64,000 nt of DNA from Sinomonas mesophila (lineage in GTDB: Bacteria; Actinomycetota; Actinomycetes; Actinomycetales; Micrococcaceae). Under the pieces are notes generated by a model, which saw only the letters and a list, made by a program, of their open reading frames with translations, had not been told where the DNA came from and did not search any database. Of this stretch, positions 6,609 through 15,587 are shown in pieces. A program made the translations under genes and the position numbers. Positions within the stretch are counted from its first letter, which is position 1; each line of letters opens with the position of its first letter. The stretch is from the NCBI RefSeq assembly GCF_001999765.1, contig NZ_KV908329.1:34763-98762 (forward strand), written 5' to 3'.

Positions 6609-7475
6609 ATGAAGCTGTTGGACGACGCCCTCACCCAGCTCGAGCGCTGGCATGCCCTCGACGCGGTGGCCGAACCGGTGCGGGCCGTGACTCGGGCCGC
6701 CGTGAAGCCCCGTCTGGTCCGGGATCTGCTCAGCGGCACGGGACTCGGGCACCCCCTCCATCCCGTCCTCACCGACCTGCCGATCGGGGCCTGGAGCATG
6801 GCCGCGGTCCTGGACCTGATGGGCGAACCGACGGAGCGCGGGGCGGACGTCCTCGTGGCGGCCGGGCTCGTCGCGGCCGTCCCGACCGCGGCGGCCGGCT
6901 TCAACGATTGGACGGAGACGAACGAAGCGGAGAGCCGCGTCGGCATTGTGCATGCGGCCCTCAACGTCACGGCGCTGGGCCTCTACGGCGCGTCCCTGGC
7001 CGCACGGAAGGCCGGGGCCCGCACCGCAGGCCGGGGCCTGGCCTTCGCCGGCCTCGGGATCCTGCTCACGAGCGGCTACCTCGGCGGCCATCTCGCCTTC
7101 TCGAAGGGCGTGCGCGTCAGCCGGGCCGCGTGGCATGAGGGTCCCGTCACGTGGCAGGACGTCGGGGCCGCGGACGACGTGGCCGAGGGCACGCCGACCC
7201 TGGTCGAGGCCGGGGGCGTCCCCCTGCTCCTCGTGCACGACGACGGTCGGCTCGTCGCGCTCGACAACGTCTGCACGCACGCGGGCGGCCCCCTCAACGA
7301 GGGGACCGTCAGCGGCGGGTGCGTGACCTGCCCCCTGCACGGGAGCACCTTCCGCCTCGCCGACGGCAGCGTGGTCCACGGGCCGGCGAGCGTCCCCCAG
7401 CCCAGCTACGAGGTGCGCGTCCGCGACGGCCGCGTCCTGGTCCGGGCCCGCCGGCGGAAGGCGCCGATCATCTAG
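6609..7475 (+). CDS. DUF2231 membrane domain fused to a Rieske [2Fe-2S] domain
   Basis: A 288-aa protein. Residues about 40-165 form the DUF2231 membrane domain (HPLHPVLTDLPIGAW, then TAAAGFNDW). Residues about 180-280 form a Rieske ferredoxin with both ligand boxes, CTHAGGPL and CPLHGSTF (C-x-H and C-x2-H). It is probably a membrane-tethered electron carrier with an unknown partner. The ATG at 6609 has AAGGAG 7 bases upstream. It lies 62 bases after the lipid operon in the same direction, so read-through is possible. Its TAG stop shares the palindrome CTAG with the stop codon of the convergent ku gene. Confidence 0.85.
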   Translation: MKLLDDALTQLERWHALDAVAEPVRAVTRAAVKPRLVRDLLSGTGLGHPLHPVLTDLPIGAWSMAAVLDLMGEPTERGADVLVAAGLVAAVPTAAAGFNDWTETNEAESRVGIVHAALNVTALGLYGASLAARKAGARTAGRGLAFAGLGILLTSGYLGGHLAFSKGVRVSRAAWHEGPVTWQDVGAADDVAEGTPTLVEAGGVPLLLVHDDGRLVALDNVCTHAGGPLNEGTVSGGCVTCPLHGSTFRLADGSVVHGPASVPQPSYEVRVRDGRVLVRARRRKAPII

Positions 7476-8467
7476 CCGGTCTTGCGGGTCGTGCGCCGTT
7501 TGGCCGGCGCCTTCTCCTCCTTCTCGTCCTTCTCGTCCTTCTCGGCCTTCACGGCCTTCTCTGCCTTGGCCGGCTCCCCGCCGTCGTCCTTCTTCGCCGA
7601 GGCGCGCCTCGAGCGGGTGGCCTTGGCGGGCGCCGGCTCCTCCTCGTCCGGCTCCTCCGCGGCCGAGCCGCCGGCGGCCTTGCGCCGGCTCTCGACGCTG
7701 CGCCGCAGCGCCTCCATGAGGTCCAGGACCTCGGCGCCCTTGCGCTCCTCGGGCGGGGCGCCGAAGGTCTCCTCGGTGTCCACGGCATCGCCCTTCTCGA
7801 GCTTCGCCTCGACGAGCTGGCGCAGCTGCTCCTGGTACTCGTCGGCGAACTGGTCCGGGTCGAAGTCCGCGGACAGGCTCTCAACGAGCGAGGAGGACAT
7901 CTTGAGCTCCTTGTCGGAGACCTTCACGTCCGTGTCCTCGAGGATCGGGAACGCGGCCTCGCGCACCTCGTCGGGCCACAGGAGGGACTGGAGCACCATG
8001 ACGTCCCCGCGCACGCGCAGCGCCCCGAGGCGGGTCTTCTGCCGCAGGGCGAACTTCACGACGGCGGTCAGCTCGGTCTTCTCGAGGGTCTCCTTGAGCA
8101 GGTGGTACGGCTTGACCCCGACCTTCTCCGGCTCGAGGTAATAGCTCTTCTCGAAGAACATCGGGTCGATCTGGTCGTCCGGGACGAACTCGACAACCTC
8201 GATCTCGCGGCTGCGCTCCACGGGAAGGGACTCGAGGTCCTCGTCCGTCAGGACGACCGTGCGGCCGCCCTCCTCGTACGCCTTGTCGATGTCCGAGTAC
8301 TCGACGACCTCGCCGCAGACCTCACACCTGCGCTGGTAGCGGATGCGCCCTCGGTCTTTGTCGTGGACCTGGTGGAGCCTGAGGTCGTGGTCCTCGGTGG
8401 CGCTGTACACCTTCACGGGCACGCTGACCAGACCGAAGCTGATGGCGCCCTTCCAGATCGACCGCAT
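7472..8467 (-). CDS. ku: Ku, NHEJ DNA end-binding protein
   Basis: A 331-aa bacterial Ku homodimer subunit that threads onto broken DNA ends and recruits LigD. It starts with the typical MRSIWKGAISFGLVSVPVKV. The core (about 1-260) includes RIRYQRRCEVCGEVV. The tail from about residue 262 is long, charged and low-complexity (KAEKDEKDEKEEK and RRASAKK). Such lysine-rich tails are common in actinobacterial Ku and add DNA binding. The ATG at 8467 was chosen for the conserved N-terminus; no strong ribosome site is visible, and the longer frame upstream would run through palindrome RE3. Its partners ligC and ligD lie 7-9 kb away, beyond an intervening sugar operon. Confidence 0.95.
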   Translation of the reverse strand: MRSIWKGAISFGLVSVPVKVYSATEDHDLRLHQVHDKDRGRIRYQRRCEVCGEVVEYSDIDKAYEEGGRTVVLTDEDLESLPVERSREIEVVEFVPDDQIDPMFFEKSYYLEPEKVGVKPYHLLKETLEKTELTAVVKFALRQKTRLGALRVRGDVMVLQSLLWPDEVREAAFPILEDTDVKVSDKELKMSSSLVESLSADFDPDQFADEYQEQLRQLVEAKLEKGDAVDTEETFGAPPEERKGAEVLDLMEALRRSVESRRKAAGGSAAEEPDEEEPAPAKATRSRRASAKKDDGGEPAKAEKAVKAEKDEKDEKEEKAPAKRRTTRKTG

Positions 8468-8514
8468 GTGCCCAGTGAACCGCAGATCCCGGGGCTTGAA
8501 CAGGCGTGCACCCT

Positions 8515-8577
8515 CAACGCCGCATCGCAACACGCTGTTATGGGCGGCCCATAACAGCGTGTTGCGATGCGGGGTTG
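8515..8577. repeat. Long palindrome RE3
   Basis: A 63-bp palindrome centred on base 8546. The 31-base arms begin CAACGCCGCATCGCAACACG, continue to GTTATGGGC, and have a single mismatch. It lies between the ku start and the GH32 stop, 12 bases from the latter. It is nearly identical to RE4 at the other end of the sugar operon. Confidence 0.92.
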
Positions 8578-8588
8578 CGAGCCGGCGC

Positions 8589-10106
8589 TCAGCCGAGCAG
8601 CGCGACCTCGAGCTCGGCGGGCACAACCGGGGCATCCGTCTCGAGCTCGAGCGCGGTCTCGGCCCCCCGCGGGAACACGAGGTCCGTCACGGCCACGAGC
8701 CCGTCCTGCGCGAAGACCTCGACCGAGCACGCGTCGACGACCACATCGAGCCGAACGCCGCCGTCAGAGCCCGGCAGCGGAGCCGTCTCGGCGGAGGCGA
8801 AGAGCCCGTGGAAGTCCGTCATGCCCGAGGCGGTCCGGTCGAGCGTGAGCGTGCCCGCGGCCGGGTCGATCCGCAGCAGGGCCGCCTCGTCCTCGCCGGT
8901 GCCCAGCCGCAGCGTGCAGGCCGGAGCGCCGGCGGGCAGCGCGAGCCGCACCCGGAACGCCTCCCCGCGCGGCACGGACGCGAGCCGCGTCCGTCCGGCC
9001 GGCACGTGAACGACGGAGCCCGCAGGCACGGACGCCAGACCGCCCCCCGGCGGCAGGACCGGCGCCTGGACGAGGGCGTGGCCGCCGCCGACGGCGCGCA
9101 GGGTCACCTCGCGCGGAACGGACATGGCACTGCGCCACGCCCCCGTGGGCGTCGCGTCCGCGTAGTCCCAGTTGCTCATCCAGCCGAGCATGAGCGCCCG
9201 GCCCGTGACCCCGCTGAAGGAGACGGCGGCGTAGTAGTCGCGGCCCCAGTCGAGCCAGCGGAAGCCGTCTGCGTCGGGGCGGAACCGCTTGCCGTCGAAG
9301 TCGCCGACGCAGTACTTCATGCCGGATCCCCCGGCCGCGCCGTGCGGGTTCACGCTCACCACGAGCACCCAGCGGGTCCGCCCCTGCTTGCCCTCGACGG
9401 GAACCTCGATGAGGTCCGGGCACTCCCACAGGCCCTCGCCGGGGTCGGCGACCCCGCCGGCCACATCGGCCGCCGCGACCTCGCTCAGGAGGCGCCATGC
9501 CTTCAGGTCCGCCGAGGCGTAGAGCAGCACGCGCCGCTCCGCGGCCTCGACGGCGACCATGACCCAGTACGCGCCCGCGGGGCCCGCGTACCGGAACACC
9601 TTGGGGTCGCGGAAGTTCGCCGAGCCGCGGTCCAGCACGGGATTGCCCTCGTGCTTGGTCCAGGTCGCGCCGTCGTCGAGGCTGTAGGCGAGCGACTGGG
9701 CCTGGATGCCGGGGCGCTCGGAGCCCTCCGCGTACGCGCTCGTGTACACGGCGACGAGCGGCACGGTCGCCTCGCCGCCTGCATCGGGCGCGCCGTCGCG
9801 CTCCCTGCTGGCAAAGCCGGCCGTATTGAGGGGGTCCGCCACGACGCTGCCCGAGAAGATCGCCTCGGTCCCGGTGCACGGGATCGCGACCGGCTGCTCG
9901 GTCCAGGTGTGCAGGTCGGTCGACGTCGCGTGGCCCCAGGACATGTTGCCCCAGTCCGGGCCAGAGGGGTTGTGCTGGTAGAAGAGGTGGTACACGCCGC
10001 GGTGGAAGACGAGCCCGTTGGGATCGTTCATCCAGTTCCGCGCGGGCGTGTAGTGGACGCGCGGCCGGTAGTCGTCGCGGGTCGGGACAGGTGCGGTGGT
10101 GGTCAT
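8589..10106 (-). CDS. GH32 beta-fructosidase (sucrose/fructan hydrolase)
   Basis: A 505-aa glycoside hydrolase family 32 enzyme. The N-terminal five-bladed propeller holds the nucleophile motif NWMNDPNG (about residues 24-31), the transition-state stabiliser FRDPKVF, and the acid/base motif ECPDLIEV. A beta-sandwich C-terminal domain follows from about residue 330. No signal peptide is seen, so it acts in the cytoplasm on imported sucrose or short fructans and releases fructose for the adjacent PfkB kinase. It is the last gene of the leftward operon lacI-binding protein-permeases-kinase-GH32. Substrate preference (sucrose, levan or inulin fragments) cannot be decided. Confidence 0.93.
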   Translation of the reverse strand: MTTTAPVPTRDDYRPRVHYTPARNWMNDPNGLVFHRGVYHLFYQHNPSGPDWGNMSWGHATSTDLHTWTEQPVAIPCTGTEAIFSGSVVADPLNTAGFASRERDGAPDAGGEATVPLVAVYTSAYAEGSERPGIQAQSLAYSLDDGATWTKHEGNPVLDRGSANFRDPKVFRYAGPAGAYWVMVAVEAAERRVLLYASADLKAWRLLSEVAAADVAGGVADPGEGLWECPDLIEVPVEGKQGRTRWVLVVSVNPHGAAGGSGMKYCVGDFDGKRFRPDADGFRWLDWGRDYYAAVSFSGVTGRALMLGWMSNWDYADATPTGAWRSAMSVPREVTLRAVGGGHALVQAPVLPPGGGLASVPAGSVVHVPAGRTRLASVPRGEAFRVRLALPAGAPACTLRLGTGEDEAALLRIDPAAGTLTLDRTASGMTDFHGLFASAETAPLPGSDGGVRLDVVVDACSVEVFAQDGLVAVTDLVFPRGAETALELETDAPVVPAELEVALLG

Positions 10107-10161
10107 CGCTTCTTTCGTGGTTCAGGGGGTGCGCGCGAGTTCTGGGGCGCGCGGCGGGCTT

Positions 10162-11106
10162 CTACGGTGCTGCGGGCGTGAGGCCGACGGCGGGCACCTC
10201 GCCCGGCACGTCGGAGGCCAGCGGCGGCTCGGCGCCCGCGCGGGAGACGGTCACGGCGGCGGCCCGGGCTGCGAACGACCCGGCGGCCGCGAGCGCGCGG
10301 GCGCTGATCGGGGCGAGCCGGTCTCCCCCGGCGGCCAGGAGCGCGTGCACGAGGGCGGACATGTAGCTGTCCCCCGCCCCGACCGTGTCGCGGACCTCGA
10401 CGGCCACGGGCGCGACCTCGGCCTCGTGCCCGCCCGAGAGCAGGAAGGAGCCGCTCGCGCCCAGGGTGACGGCGACGACGGTCGGGCCCAGTTCCGCGAT
10501 CCGCCGTGCCGCGGCGCGCGGGGCGAGGCACGGATAGAGGTACGCCGCGTCCTCGTCGCTGAGCTTGACGACGTCGGCCAGGCCGGCGAGGCGCTCGAAC
10601 CTCGCCAGGGCGTCGGCGTGCGGGCCGACGAGGGCGGGGCGGATGTTGGGGTCGAGGCTCACCGTCGCGCCGCGCCCGTGCCGGGCCGCGCGCACGATCT
10701 CCTCGACGCGCGCGGCTCCCGGCTCGAGGAACGCGGCGACCGAGCCGACATGCACGTGCTGCACGTGCACGTGCCGCGCCGGCGGCAGCGCCACGGAGCC
10801 GGGGAGCTCCCAGGCGAGGTCGAATTCATAGGAGGCCGCGCCGTCGTCCGCGATGTGGGCCGCCGCGCTCGAGGTGACCGGCAGGCAGAACGACTCCGGC
10901 AGCACGTCCACGCCCGAGGCGGCGAGCCGCGCTGCGATCGCCTCGCCGCGCGCGTCCCGGCCGAGGGCCGTGAGGAACGCCGTCGGCGTGCCGAGCCGGG
11001 CGAGGCCGAGGGCCACGTTCGCGGGCGAGCCGCCCGGGTGCTCGCGCGTGCCCGCCGCGGTGCGGATGATGTCGGTGAGGCTCTCCCCCACGACCAGCAC
11101 GCTCAC
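10162..11106 (-). CDS. PfkB-family sugar kinase, probable fructokinase
   Basis: A 314-aa ribokinase-family kinase. Seen: the N-terminal VGESLTDI, the PfkB signature 1 region with PGGSPANVALGLARLG (about 27-42), and signature 2 DTVGAGDSYMSALV with the catalytic Asp and anion hole. The GTG start at 11106 overlaps the permease stop (GTGA), so the genes are translationally coupled. Next to a GH32 enzyme, the natural substrate is fructose, giving fructose 6-phosphate. Specificity is inferred from context. Confidence 0.88.
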   Translation of the reverse strand: MSVLVVGESLTDIIRTAAGTREHPGGSPANVALGLARLGTPTAFLTALGRDARGEAIAARLAASGVDVLPESFCLPVTSSAAAHIADDGAASYEFDLAWELPGSVALPPARHVHVQHVHVGSVAAFLEPGAARVEEIVRAARHGRGATVSLDPNIRPALVGPHADALARFERLAGLADVVKLSDEDAAYLYPCLAPRAAARRIAELGPTVVAVTLGASGSFLLSGGHEAEVAPVAVEVRDTVGAGDSYMSALVHALLAAGGDRLAPISARALAAAGSFAARAAAVTVSRAGAEPPLASDVPGEVPAVGLTPAAP

Positions 11107-11999
11107 CCCTTGACCCCGCTCGCCGCAATGCTGTTCACGAACGCGCGCTGGAACGCGATGAACAGGGCCACGACCGGGAGCGTAATGAGGGACGTGTACG
11201 CCATGACCTCGCCCCACGAGACGTTGAGCTGGAAGAAGTACTGCACGCCGAGCATGACGGGGCGCAGCTCCTCGCTCTGGACCACCATGAGCGGCCACAG
11301 GTACGAGTTCCATGCGGGCAGGAACGTCAGGATCGCGACCGTCGCGACGGCCGGGCCGGAGAGCGGCATGACAACGCGGCGGTAGATCGTGAACCAGCCG
11401 GCGCCGTCCATGCGGGCGGCCTCGTCGAGCTCCTTCGGGATGGAGTCGAAGTACTGGTGGAAGAGGTAGATCGAGAACGCGTTCGCGACGAACGGCAGGA
11501 CCTGCACCTGGTAGGTGTCGAGCCAGCCGGTGGTCAGCTCGAGGCTGAACCCGTTGGCGGTGAGCCACGGGAGCTGGTTGACCCACCACACGAGCGGCAG
11601 GGCCAGCGTCTCGAACGGGACGATGAGCGTCGCGATGACGAGCGTCAGGATGATGCCCTTGCCGCGGACCCGCATGCGGGAGAGCGCGAAGGCGGCCATC
11701 GAGTTGACGACGACGCCGAGCGCCACCGTCACGGCCGAGACGCCCACCGAGTTGAGCAGGAACCGGGCCGCGGGGACGCGGTCGAACACGGCGGCGTAGT
11801 TGTCGAGCGAGAGGTGCCCGACCGGAAGGAACGCCGCCGGCGAGCCCAGGTCGCCGAAGATCTGCTGGTCCGGCTTGAGCGAGGAGACGACCATGAACAG
11901 GAGCGGGAACGCGAAGACCGCGGCGAGGGCGATCCGCGCGAGCCACGCGACCGGGCCGGTTCCCGGGCGGAGCACGCCCTGAGGCTTGAGGACAGTCAT
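11103..11999 (-). CDS. Sugar ABC transporter permease (MalG type)
   Basis: A 298-aa carbohydrate ABC permease of the CUT1 class with about six membrane segments. The EAA loop ELDEAARMDGAGWFTIYRR (about residues 193-211) contacts the ATPase. The gene starts one base after the stop of the MalF-type permease and overlaps the kinase start. No ATP-binding gene is present in the operon, so a shared CUT1 ATPase (MsiK type) encoded elsewhere is expected. Confidence 0.92.
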   Translation of the reverse strand: MTVLKPQGVLRPGTGPVAWLARIALAAVFAFPLLFMVVSSLKPDQQIFGDLGSPAAFLPVGHLSLDNYAAVFDRVPAARFLLNSVGVSAVTVALGVVVNSMAAFALSRMRVRGKGIILTLVIATLIVPFETLALPLVWWVNQLPWLTANGFSLELTTGWLDTYQVQVLPFVANAFSIYLFHQYFDSIPKELDEAARMDGAGWFTIYRRVVMPLSGPAVATVAILTFLPAWNSYLWPLMVVQSEELRPVMLGVQYFFQLNVSWGEVMAYTSLITLPVVALFIAFQRAFVNSIAASGVKG

Positions 12000-12000
12000 G

Positions 12001-13008
12001 TCAGGACTTCTCCCGCGTGAGGTAGCGCTGGGCGCTCGAGACGATGAGGACGAGGACGAAGAAGACCAGGGAGATCGCCGAGGCGTACGAGGTCTCCTGC
12101 TGGCGGAACCCGGTCTGGACGGCTTGGTGGACGATCGTCGTCGTCGAGTCGAGCGGGCCGCCCTGGGTCATGACGTCGATCTGGGTGAACAGGCTCAGGG
12201 CCTGGATCGTGATCGTGACGAGGATGAGGTTCCGCGTGGCCCGCAGCCCCGGCCACGTGATGTGCCGGAAGCGCTGCCACGTGCTCACGCCGTCGAGCGC
12301 CGCGGCCTCGTAGAGGTCGCCCGGGATGGTCTGCAGGCCCGAGAGCCAGATGATCATGTGGAAGCCGGCGGCCTGCCACACGGACATGAGGATGACGGCG
12401 GGCATGGCCGTGGCCGGGTCGTTGAGCCAGTCCGGCCCCTCGACGAGGCCGAACGTGACCGCGCGGATGACCTCGTTGAGCAGGCCCTCCTGCCGGTACA
12501 TGAACAGCCACAGGAGCGAGACCACGACCATCGAGGTCACGACGGGCAGGAAGTACACGGTGCGGAAGAAGTTCACGCCCCGGACCCGGACGTTGACGAG
12601 CAGCGCCATGCCGAGCGCGAGCGCCGACTGGAGCGGCACGACGACGACCGCGAAGTACGCGACGTTCGCGAGCGAGCGCCAGAACGTGGCGTCCTCGGCG
12701 AGCCGGACGAAGTTGTCCAGGCCCACGAATTCGGGCGGGTACGGGGAGATGAGCCGGGCGTTCGTGAACGCGAGGCCGAACGCGAGCAGCGCCGGGACCA
12801 CGATGAACAGCACGAGCAGGAGCGCGGCGGGGGCGATCATGGCCCAGCCGAGGCGCTCCTCGCGGCGGGCGACGGCGCCGGCCATGGTTCCGGAACGGGG
12901 GCGAGTGCGGGGACCGGGCAGGGGACCCGGGCGGGCGGCGCGCCCGCCCACGCGCGGGGCGTGGGGGGCGCGGTCACTCGCGCGGTCGGTGACAGAGTGG
13001 GTGGTCAT
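12001..13008 (-). CDS. Sugar ABC transporter permease (MalF type)
   Basis: A 335-aa CUT1 permease. The N-terminal 55 residues are hydrophilic and Pro/Arg-rich, then about six membrane helices begin at MIAPAALLLVLFIVVPALL. The EAA loop is DLYEAAALDGVSTWQRFRHI. The ATG at 13008 lies 5 bases from the stop of the binding-protein gene. An internal start at the second Met (about residue 42) is possible and would remove most of the tail. It pairs with the next permease to form the membrane channel for the GH32 substrate. Confidence 0.9.
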   Translation of the reverse strand: MTTHSVTDRASDRAPHAPRVGGRAARPGPLPGPRTRPRSGTMAGAVARREERLGWAMIAPAALLLVLFIVVPALLAFGLAFTNARLISPYPPEFVGLDNFVRLAEDATFWRSLANVAYFAVVVVPLQSALALGMALLVNVRVRGVNFFRTVYFLPVVTSMVVVSLLWLFMYRQEGLLNEVIRAVTFGLVEGPDWLNDPATAMPAVILMSVWQAAGFHMIIWLSGLQTIPGDLYEAAALDGVSTWQRFRHITWPGLRATRNLILVTITIQALSLFTQIDVMTQGGPLDSTTTIVHQAVQTGFRQQETSYASAISLVFFVLVLIVSSAQRYLTREKS

Positions 13009-13013
13009 GGTGC

Positions 13014-14309
13014 TCAGCCCTTGTAGCCGCCGTTGGACTTGATGTTGGCGTCGATGTCCTTCACGGCCTTGTCCAGGGTGGACTTCGGGTCGGCGCCGGA
13101 GAGGATGTCCTGCGTCGCCTTGCCGAACTCGGTCGCGATGAACGGGTACGCCGGGGTCTCGGGGCGCAGCACGGCGAACTCTTGCGAGAACTCGCGGAAG
13201 ATGCTGTTCGCGCCGCCGGGGGCGTAGGCCGGGATGAGCGCCGCGGCCTCCTCCGTGGCCGGGATCGTGCCGGTGGCCTGGGCGATCTTCGCGACGTTCT
13301 CCGGGGCCAGCGTGAAGGAGAGGTAGTCCATCGCGGCCTCGGCGCTCTTGCATCCGCTTGTGACACCCCACTGCCACGAGCCGCCGCCGATCTTCGGGCC
13401 CTCGCCGAGGTCCACCGAGGGCAGGACGACGAGGTCGTCGCCGAGCGCCGCGCGGGCCTTGTCCGCAGCCCACGAGCCGGTGTACAGGATCGCGCTCTTG
13501 CCCGCGATGAAGTCCGCCGTCGTGTCCTTGCCGCTCTTCTGGGCGGCGTAGCCCTTCTCGACGAGGCCGTGGAACCACTCGGCCCACTCGACAGCGGCGT
13601 CGCCGTTGAGCGTGCCGTCGGCGCTCTGGTAGCCGTCGCGGTTCACGAGGTCGCCGCCCGCGGACTGGAGGAACGGCGAGTAGGCGTACGGGAGCCATTC
13701 GCCGGTGCCGCCCGTGCCGAGGTCCAGCGGGTGCTCCCACGTGCCGAGGCCCTTGAGCTTCTCGAGCGCCGCGTCGAGCTCGTCCTTCGTCCATGGCGAG
13801 TCGATGGTCGGGATGCGGACGCCGGCGGCCGTGAGGTCGGACCTGCGGGCCAGGAGCGCGAGGGCGACGTCGTAGTGGCCCACCGAGTAGGTCTTCCCGT
13901 TCCACTCGCCGAGCGTCGAGGGGAGGTTCTTCGAGAGGTCGGCGCTGAGCTCGAGCGGGGCGAGGTACTTCGACCACGCCCAGTTGGGGACGTTCGGGCC
14001 GTCGATGTCGACGATGCACGGGAGCTTCTTGGCCGAGGCCGCCGCGACGACGGAGTCGTTGTAGGAGTCCTGCGGGAAGGCCTGGACCTTGACCGTGGCC
14101 TTCTTGTCCGGCTTCGCGTTGTACTCGTCGACCAGCGACTGGATCGCCGCGAGCTCTTCCTTGTTGCCCGCGTTGTGCGTCCAGAGGGTGAGCTCGCCGT
14201 TGGCGCCGTCGCCTGAGCCGCCCGAGCCGGAGCCGCACGCGACGAGGCTTCCGCCGAGGGCCGTCGCCACTACACTGGCTGCGAGGAGCCGCTTGACCGC
14301 TGTCTTCAT
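13014..14309 (-). CDS. Sugar ABC transporter binding lipoprotein
   Basis: A 431-aa extracellular solute-binding protein of family 1. The signal sequence MKTAVKRLLAASVVATALGG ends in the lipobox LVAC, giving a lipid-anchored Cys at about residue 25. The mature protein has the two-lobe fold with the family motif ADFIAGKSAILYTGSW. The ATG at 14309 has AGAAGGAA 9 bases upstream. It is the first structural gene after lacI, and the operon context points to sucrose or a fructo-oligosaccharide. Confidence 0.92.
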   Translation of the reverse strand: MKTAVKRLLAASVVATALGGSLVACGSGSGGSGDGANGELTLWTHNAGNKEELAAIQSLVDEYNAKPDKKATVKVQAFPQDSYNDSVVAAASAKKLPCIVDIDGPNVPNWAWSKYLAPLELSADLSKNLPSTLGEWNGKTYSVGHYDVALALLARRSDLTAAGVRIPTIDSPWTKDELDAALEKLKGLGTWEHPLDLGTGGTGEWLPYAYSPFLQSAGGDLVNRDGYQSADGTLNGDAAVEWAEWFHGLVEKGYAAQKSGKDTTADFIAGKSAILYTGSWAADKARAALGDDLVVLPSVDLGEGPKIGGGSWQWGVTSGCKSAEAAMDYLSFTLAPENVAKIAQATGTIPATEEAAALIPAYAPGGANSIFREFSQEFAVLRPETPAYPFIATEFGKATQDILSGADPKSTLDKAVKDIDANIKSNGGYKG

Positions 14310-14370
14310 GCGCGTTGTTCCTTCTGTCTTGTCCTGGGAGGGATGGGGTGGGGGTGATGGCTCCTGGTGA

Positions 14371-14400
14371 CGGGTGCGGCTGTTGCCGCAGGCGCACCCG
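14371..14400 (-). terminator. Hairpin between lacI and the binding-protein gene
   Basis: The outer arms CGGGTGCG/CGCACCCG enclose inner arms TGCGGC/GCCGCA around TGTT. It lies in the 151-base gap downstream of lacI and 62 bases upstream of the binding-protein ATG. It could end lacI transcripts or attenuate read-through. There is no U tract. Confidence 0.4.
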
Positions 14401-14418
14401 TCCCCCCGGAGCCGGTGG

Positions 14419-14484
14419 GGGGTCACTTCCGTTGCGGGGTCACGTCCCTGCGTTGCGGGGTCACATCCCTGCGCTGCGGGGTCT
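14419..14484 (+). repeat. 21-bp repeat array A1 (end of lacI)
   Basis: GGGGTC cores begin at 14419, 14436, 14457 and 14478 (spacing 17, 21, 21), with units such as GGGGTCACATCC + CTGCGCTGC. The array overlaps the 3' end of the leftward lacI gene. The lacI TGA stop (14461-14463) is the TGA of a unit read on the minus strand as TGACCCC. Confidence 0.85.
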
Positions 14485-15492
14485 TGCGACCGACCCGCGC
14501 CGCACGAGCGGGCAGTCGAGGAGCTTCTGGCGGGGCTCGCCGTCGTCCGCCGTCCCCTCGATCTCGTCGAGGAGCCGGCTCACCGCCCAGCGGCCCATGT
14601 CGTAGTGCGGGAGCGCCACGGTCGTGAGCCCTGGCCACAAGCCGTCGGCCACAATCTCGAAGTTGTCGATGCCCACCACCGAGAGGTCCCCGGGGATGCC
14701 GAGGCCACGGCGGGCGGCGACCTCATAGACGCCGAAGGCCTGCTGGTCGTGGAAACAGAAGATCGCCGTCGGCGGATCGGGCAGGGCCAGGAGCTCCTCC
14801 GCCCCGGCCCGGCCCCCGCTGACGGCTGGCCGCTGCCTCGTGACCAGCGCGCCGTCGTACTCGATCCCCGCCTCGGCGAGGCTCGAGCGGTAGCCCTCGA
14901 GCCGGCCGAAGGCGGCGGGAATCTCGTCCCTGTTGTTGATGAAGCCGATGCGCCGGTGGCCGGCCTCGATGAGTTCCTTCATCGCCGTGCGGGCGGCAGC
15001 CGCCTCGTCCGGGACGACCGAGGGGAACGCCCCCTCAGCATCGAAGGCATCCAGCAGGACGACCGGGACGTTGATGCCAGCCGGGATCTCCGCACGCTGG
15101 TGGTACATGCGGGCGAGGACGAGGCCGTCCACCTGATGCTGCAGGAGGGTCCGCACCTGCTTCTCCTCGAGCGCCCAGTTCCGGCCGCTGTCCACGAGCA
15201 TGACGAGCCAGCCCCGCTCGTACGCCGCATCCTGCGCCCCGAGGATCATCTCGCCGGCGAAGGGGCTGCTGGCGATCTCGTCGCTGACGAGGCCGAGCAG
15301 GTAGGAGCGCTGGTTGCGCAGGCCGCTCGCGAGCCGGTTCGGCGAGTAGCCGAGGCTCGCGGCGACCTTCCGGACGTGCTCACGCGTCTCCGGGCTGACC
15401 CGGGCCTGGTGGGCTTCGCTCAGGGCGTGCGAGACGGTCGTGACAGACACCTCGGCGGCTTTCGCCACGTCGCGGATGCCGACCTTGCCCAT
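14461..15492 (-). CDS. LacI-family repressor of the fructan/sucrose operon
   Basis: A 343-aa LacI/GalR repressor. The N-terminal helix-turn-helix and hinge region is IRDVAKAAEVSVTTVSHAL to GYSPNRLASGLR (residues 6-60), followed by a periplasmic-binding-protein-like effector domain. The ATG at 15492 has GAGGGAG upstream. Two CAAAmCGTTTTG palindromes lie in its own promoter, so it is autoregulated and should control the downstream operon by read-through or through the same sites. Its last residues (about 334-343) and the stop codon are encoded by a 21-bp repeat unit of array A1, so the C-terminus has been altered or extended by the repeat. The effector is probably fructose, sucrose or a phosphate ester. 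Confidence 0.93.
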   Translation of the reverse strand: MGKVGIRDVAKAAEVSVTTVSHALSEAHQARVSPETREHVRKVAASLGYSPNRLASGLRNQRSYLLGLVSDEIASSPFAGEMILGAQDAAYERGWLVMLVDSGRNWALEEKQVRTLLQHQVDGLVLARMYHQRAEIPAGINVPVVLLDAFDAEGAFPSVVPDEAAAARTAMKELIEAGHRRIGFINNRDEIPAAFGRLEGYRSSLAEAGIEYDGALVTRQRPAVSGGRAGAEELLALPDPPTAIFCFHDQQAFGVYEVAARRGLGIPGDLSVVGIDNFEIVADGLWPGLTTVALPHYDMGRWAVSRLLDEIEGTADDGEPRQKLLDCPLVRRGSVARPRSAGM

Positions 15493-15508
15493 CCTGCACT
15501 CCCTCGTC

Positions 15509-15520
15509 CAAAACGTTTTG
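15509..15520. promoter_or_regulatory. LacI-type operator O1
   Basis: The perfect palindrome CAAAACGTTTTG with the central CG typical of LacI-family operators. It is 17 bases upstream of the lacI ATG. It is centred 36 bp from O2, a spacing that suits cooperative binding. Confidence 0.85.
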
Positions 15521-15544
15521 TATGCGTTGCATCACAGTCTGGGG

Positions 15545-15556
15545 CAAACCGTTTTG
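15545..15556. promoter_or_regulatory. LacI-type operator O2 and promoter
   Basis: CAAACCGTTTTG, one base off a perfect palindrome. It lies just downstream of a minus-strand -35 TTGACA (15560-15565) and before a weak -10 near 15536-15541. Bound repressor would therefore occlude the lacI/operon promoter. Confidence 0.8.
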
Positions 15557-15587
15557 CATTGTCAACCCACGCCTTTGCCCCCACCCT

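Noticed and set aside
8468-8635. Longer N-terminus for Ku starting at 8635
   Set aside because: It would be translated palindrome RE3; the family N-terminus MRSIWKG starts at 8467.
10162-14309. Missing ATPase in the sugar ABC operon taken as a broken operon
   Set aside because: CUT1 operons in actinobacteria commonly share one ATPase (MsiK type) encoded elsewhere; all genes here are intact.
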